Source of the DNA: Trematomus loennbergii | Taxonomy: Eukaryota; Chordata; Actinopteri; Perciformes; Nototheniidae | DNA: 64,000 bases | Assembly: GCA_012861695.1 (NCBI GenBank) | Contig: JAAOOA010000033.1 | Location: 21,728,934-21,792,933, forward strand | Reading direction: 5' to 3' | Shown: positions 63,044-64,000 of the stretch, in pieces | How the letters are laid out: each line of letters starts with the position of its first letter | Position numbering within the stretch: position 1 is the stretch's first letter | Notes under the pieces: generated by a model | The model's input: the letters and a program-made list of their open reading frames with translations, nothing else | What the model was told of the DNA's origin: nothing | Database searches by the model: none | Translations under genes and position numbers: made by a program

Positions 63044-64000
63044 TGTTGGAGTAGAACACTTTTCTGGTGGCTGAATAGCCCCCCCCTCTCCGCGCCGTTC
63101 GTTGAATGAGGCTGAAATCTCTATTAAAATAAGAAAGGAATTGAAAACACCGGAATCAAAATTATAACAAATTGTCTGAGTTTACTGGTAGGAAATCAAA
63201 CACATATACAAGTTATACAGAGTACTCCGGACTTTTAGATTTGTGATGCGATGCGGATAAAGATGTCAGGACCAACCACTCATCAAACCAAAAGAAATTG
63301 GACTCCAAGCTGATGATGCGATGCCGACACAGATACCCGGACCAACCAACTCACCAAACCAAAAGCAATTTTACACTCAAAAATCATCAGTATTTCTATC
63401 TATTTTTGGGGCGGAGATGGGTCACCTCTTCCTTCCCATTTTCCTCCCAAGCGAATCAGCAGAGCCCCTGGGGAGGGGCTGTTTAAACTGACCACCTCCT
63501 CCAAGTGCCCTGATTGGCTGGATTCGCTTCTGGCCGGGTTCAATCAGAGTTTTGGATCAGAGCGTGAGATCAGGTCAAAAGTCAATGTTTATTTCTACCT
63601 TATCTTACCTCTACATTCCTTTCCCAGGGGATTCTTTCACCTAAATTATCCTCCTTCACCTATTTAACGATACATTTTATGACTTAGCAACAGCATCTGG
63701 CTCTTAGGAATGATAAGAAGGATGTAATGTTTGTCTTTAACGACCTTAATGACGACATCTGCTTTTAGGGGTGAGCCCAGGCCAGGTTGGTGTATGAAAC
63801 ACAGAATCTCTGAGTCAGTGAGTTTGAAAGTGAGAATAACATTCTTTTTCTAAGTGATTATCAAAACCCGTTTGTGATTACATAAAAACAGTTCAAACAA
63901 TATATGTTAACTACAATACAATTCAAAACAATATATGTTAACTACAATACAATTCAAAATAATACATGTTTACTAAAATACAATTCAAAATAATACATGT
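63044..64000 (+). mobile_element. Solo LTR 5 or LTR start, running off the window
   Basis: It begins TGTTGGAGTAGAACACTTTT and follows LTR 2 (41987) through CTGGTGGCTGAATAGCCCCC, GGGGCGGAGATGGGTCA and CAATATATGTTAACTACAAT to the window end. About 45 bases of the 3' end are expected beyond 64000. Whether an internal retroelement region follows cannot be seen. Confidence 0.9.

Noticed and set aside
1..64000. tRNA, rRNA or microRNA genes.
   Set aside because: No cloverleaf with intact A and B boxes and no rRNA text was seen; the SINE tail at 17325 lacks its tRNA head.

Overview
The window looks like a transposon-dense stretch of a teleost fish genome. The evidence is a V-SINE/L2-type tail, fish-type L2 LINE fragments ending in short TCTTA repeats, a DIRS retroelement with a tyrosine recombinase, a BEL/Pao element, a P-element/THAP9-like transposase, piggyBac and Harbinger remnants and several hAT families. 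I found no host protein-coding gene, tRNA or rRNA that I could support. Nearly every coding stretch is a broken transposable-element gene.

Layout. 1-452: unclassified interspersed repeat, seen four times in the window. 960-5345: an L1-like LINE with endonuclease, reverse transcriptase and C-terminal knuckle, interrupted by two insertions. 5346-12754: a degraded BEL/Pao element whose RT, RNase H and integrase core are deleted. Two DNA elements, each with a clean target-site duplication (TSD), lie in or beside its 5' part: a hAT MITE at 5871-6719 (8-bp TSD) and a TTAA MITE at 7151-8950. 13118-15810: two hAT transposase remnants. 16125-20324: MITEs, a SINE tail, an SGNH-hydrolase/L2 chimera and a piggyBac-like MITE. 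21147-24549: a THAP9/P-element-like transposase with frameshifts. 26912-28905: a TTAA MITE and a BED-finger hAT. 29263-34770: a 5.5-kb DIRS element inserted into the repeat seen at position 1, itself carrying a hAT MITE. 36073-43651: a Harbinger element, solo LTRs and MITEs, including a solo LTR inside a solo LTR inside a TTAA MITE. 43885-45765: a piggyBac 3' end inserted at the internal TTAA of a MITE. 48113-49155: a THAP exon split by a Harbinger element. 51406-52118: the 5' end of a minus-strand LTR retroelement. 52965-54650: an intact short TTAA MITE and a solo LTR. 55013-57640: a minus-strand hAT transposase split by an L2 fragment and a Myb/SANT-bearing MITE. 59961-61290: an ACTAGT cluster, a satellite with a perfect RFX-type palindrome every 147-148 bp, and a polypurine array. 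61605-64000: another MITE and a solo LTR running off the edge.

The main value of the window is as an insertion stratigraphy. Several insertions can be ordered, and some have an empty-site copy elsewhere in the same window. Family names come from motif recognition by eye, without database comparison. Element boundaries with a stated target-site duplication are firm; the others are approximate.
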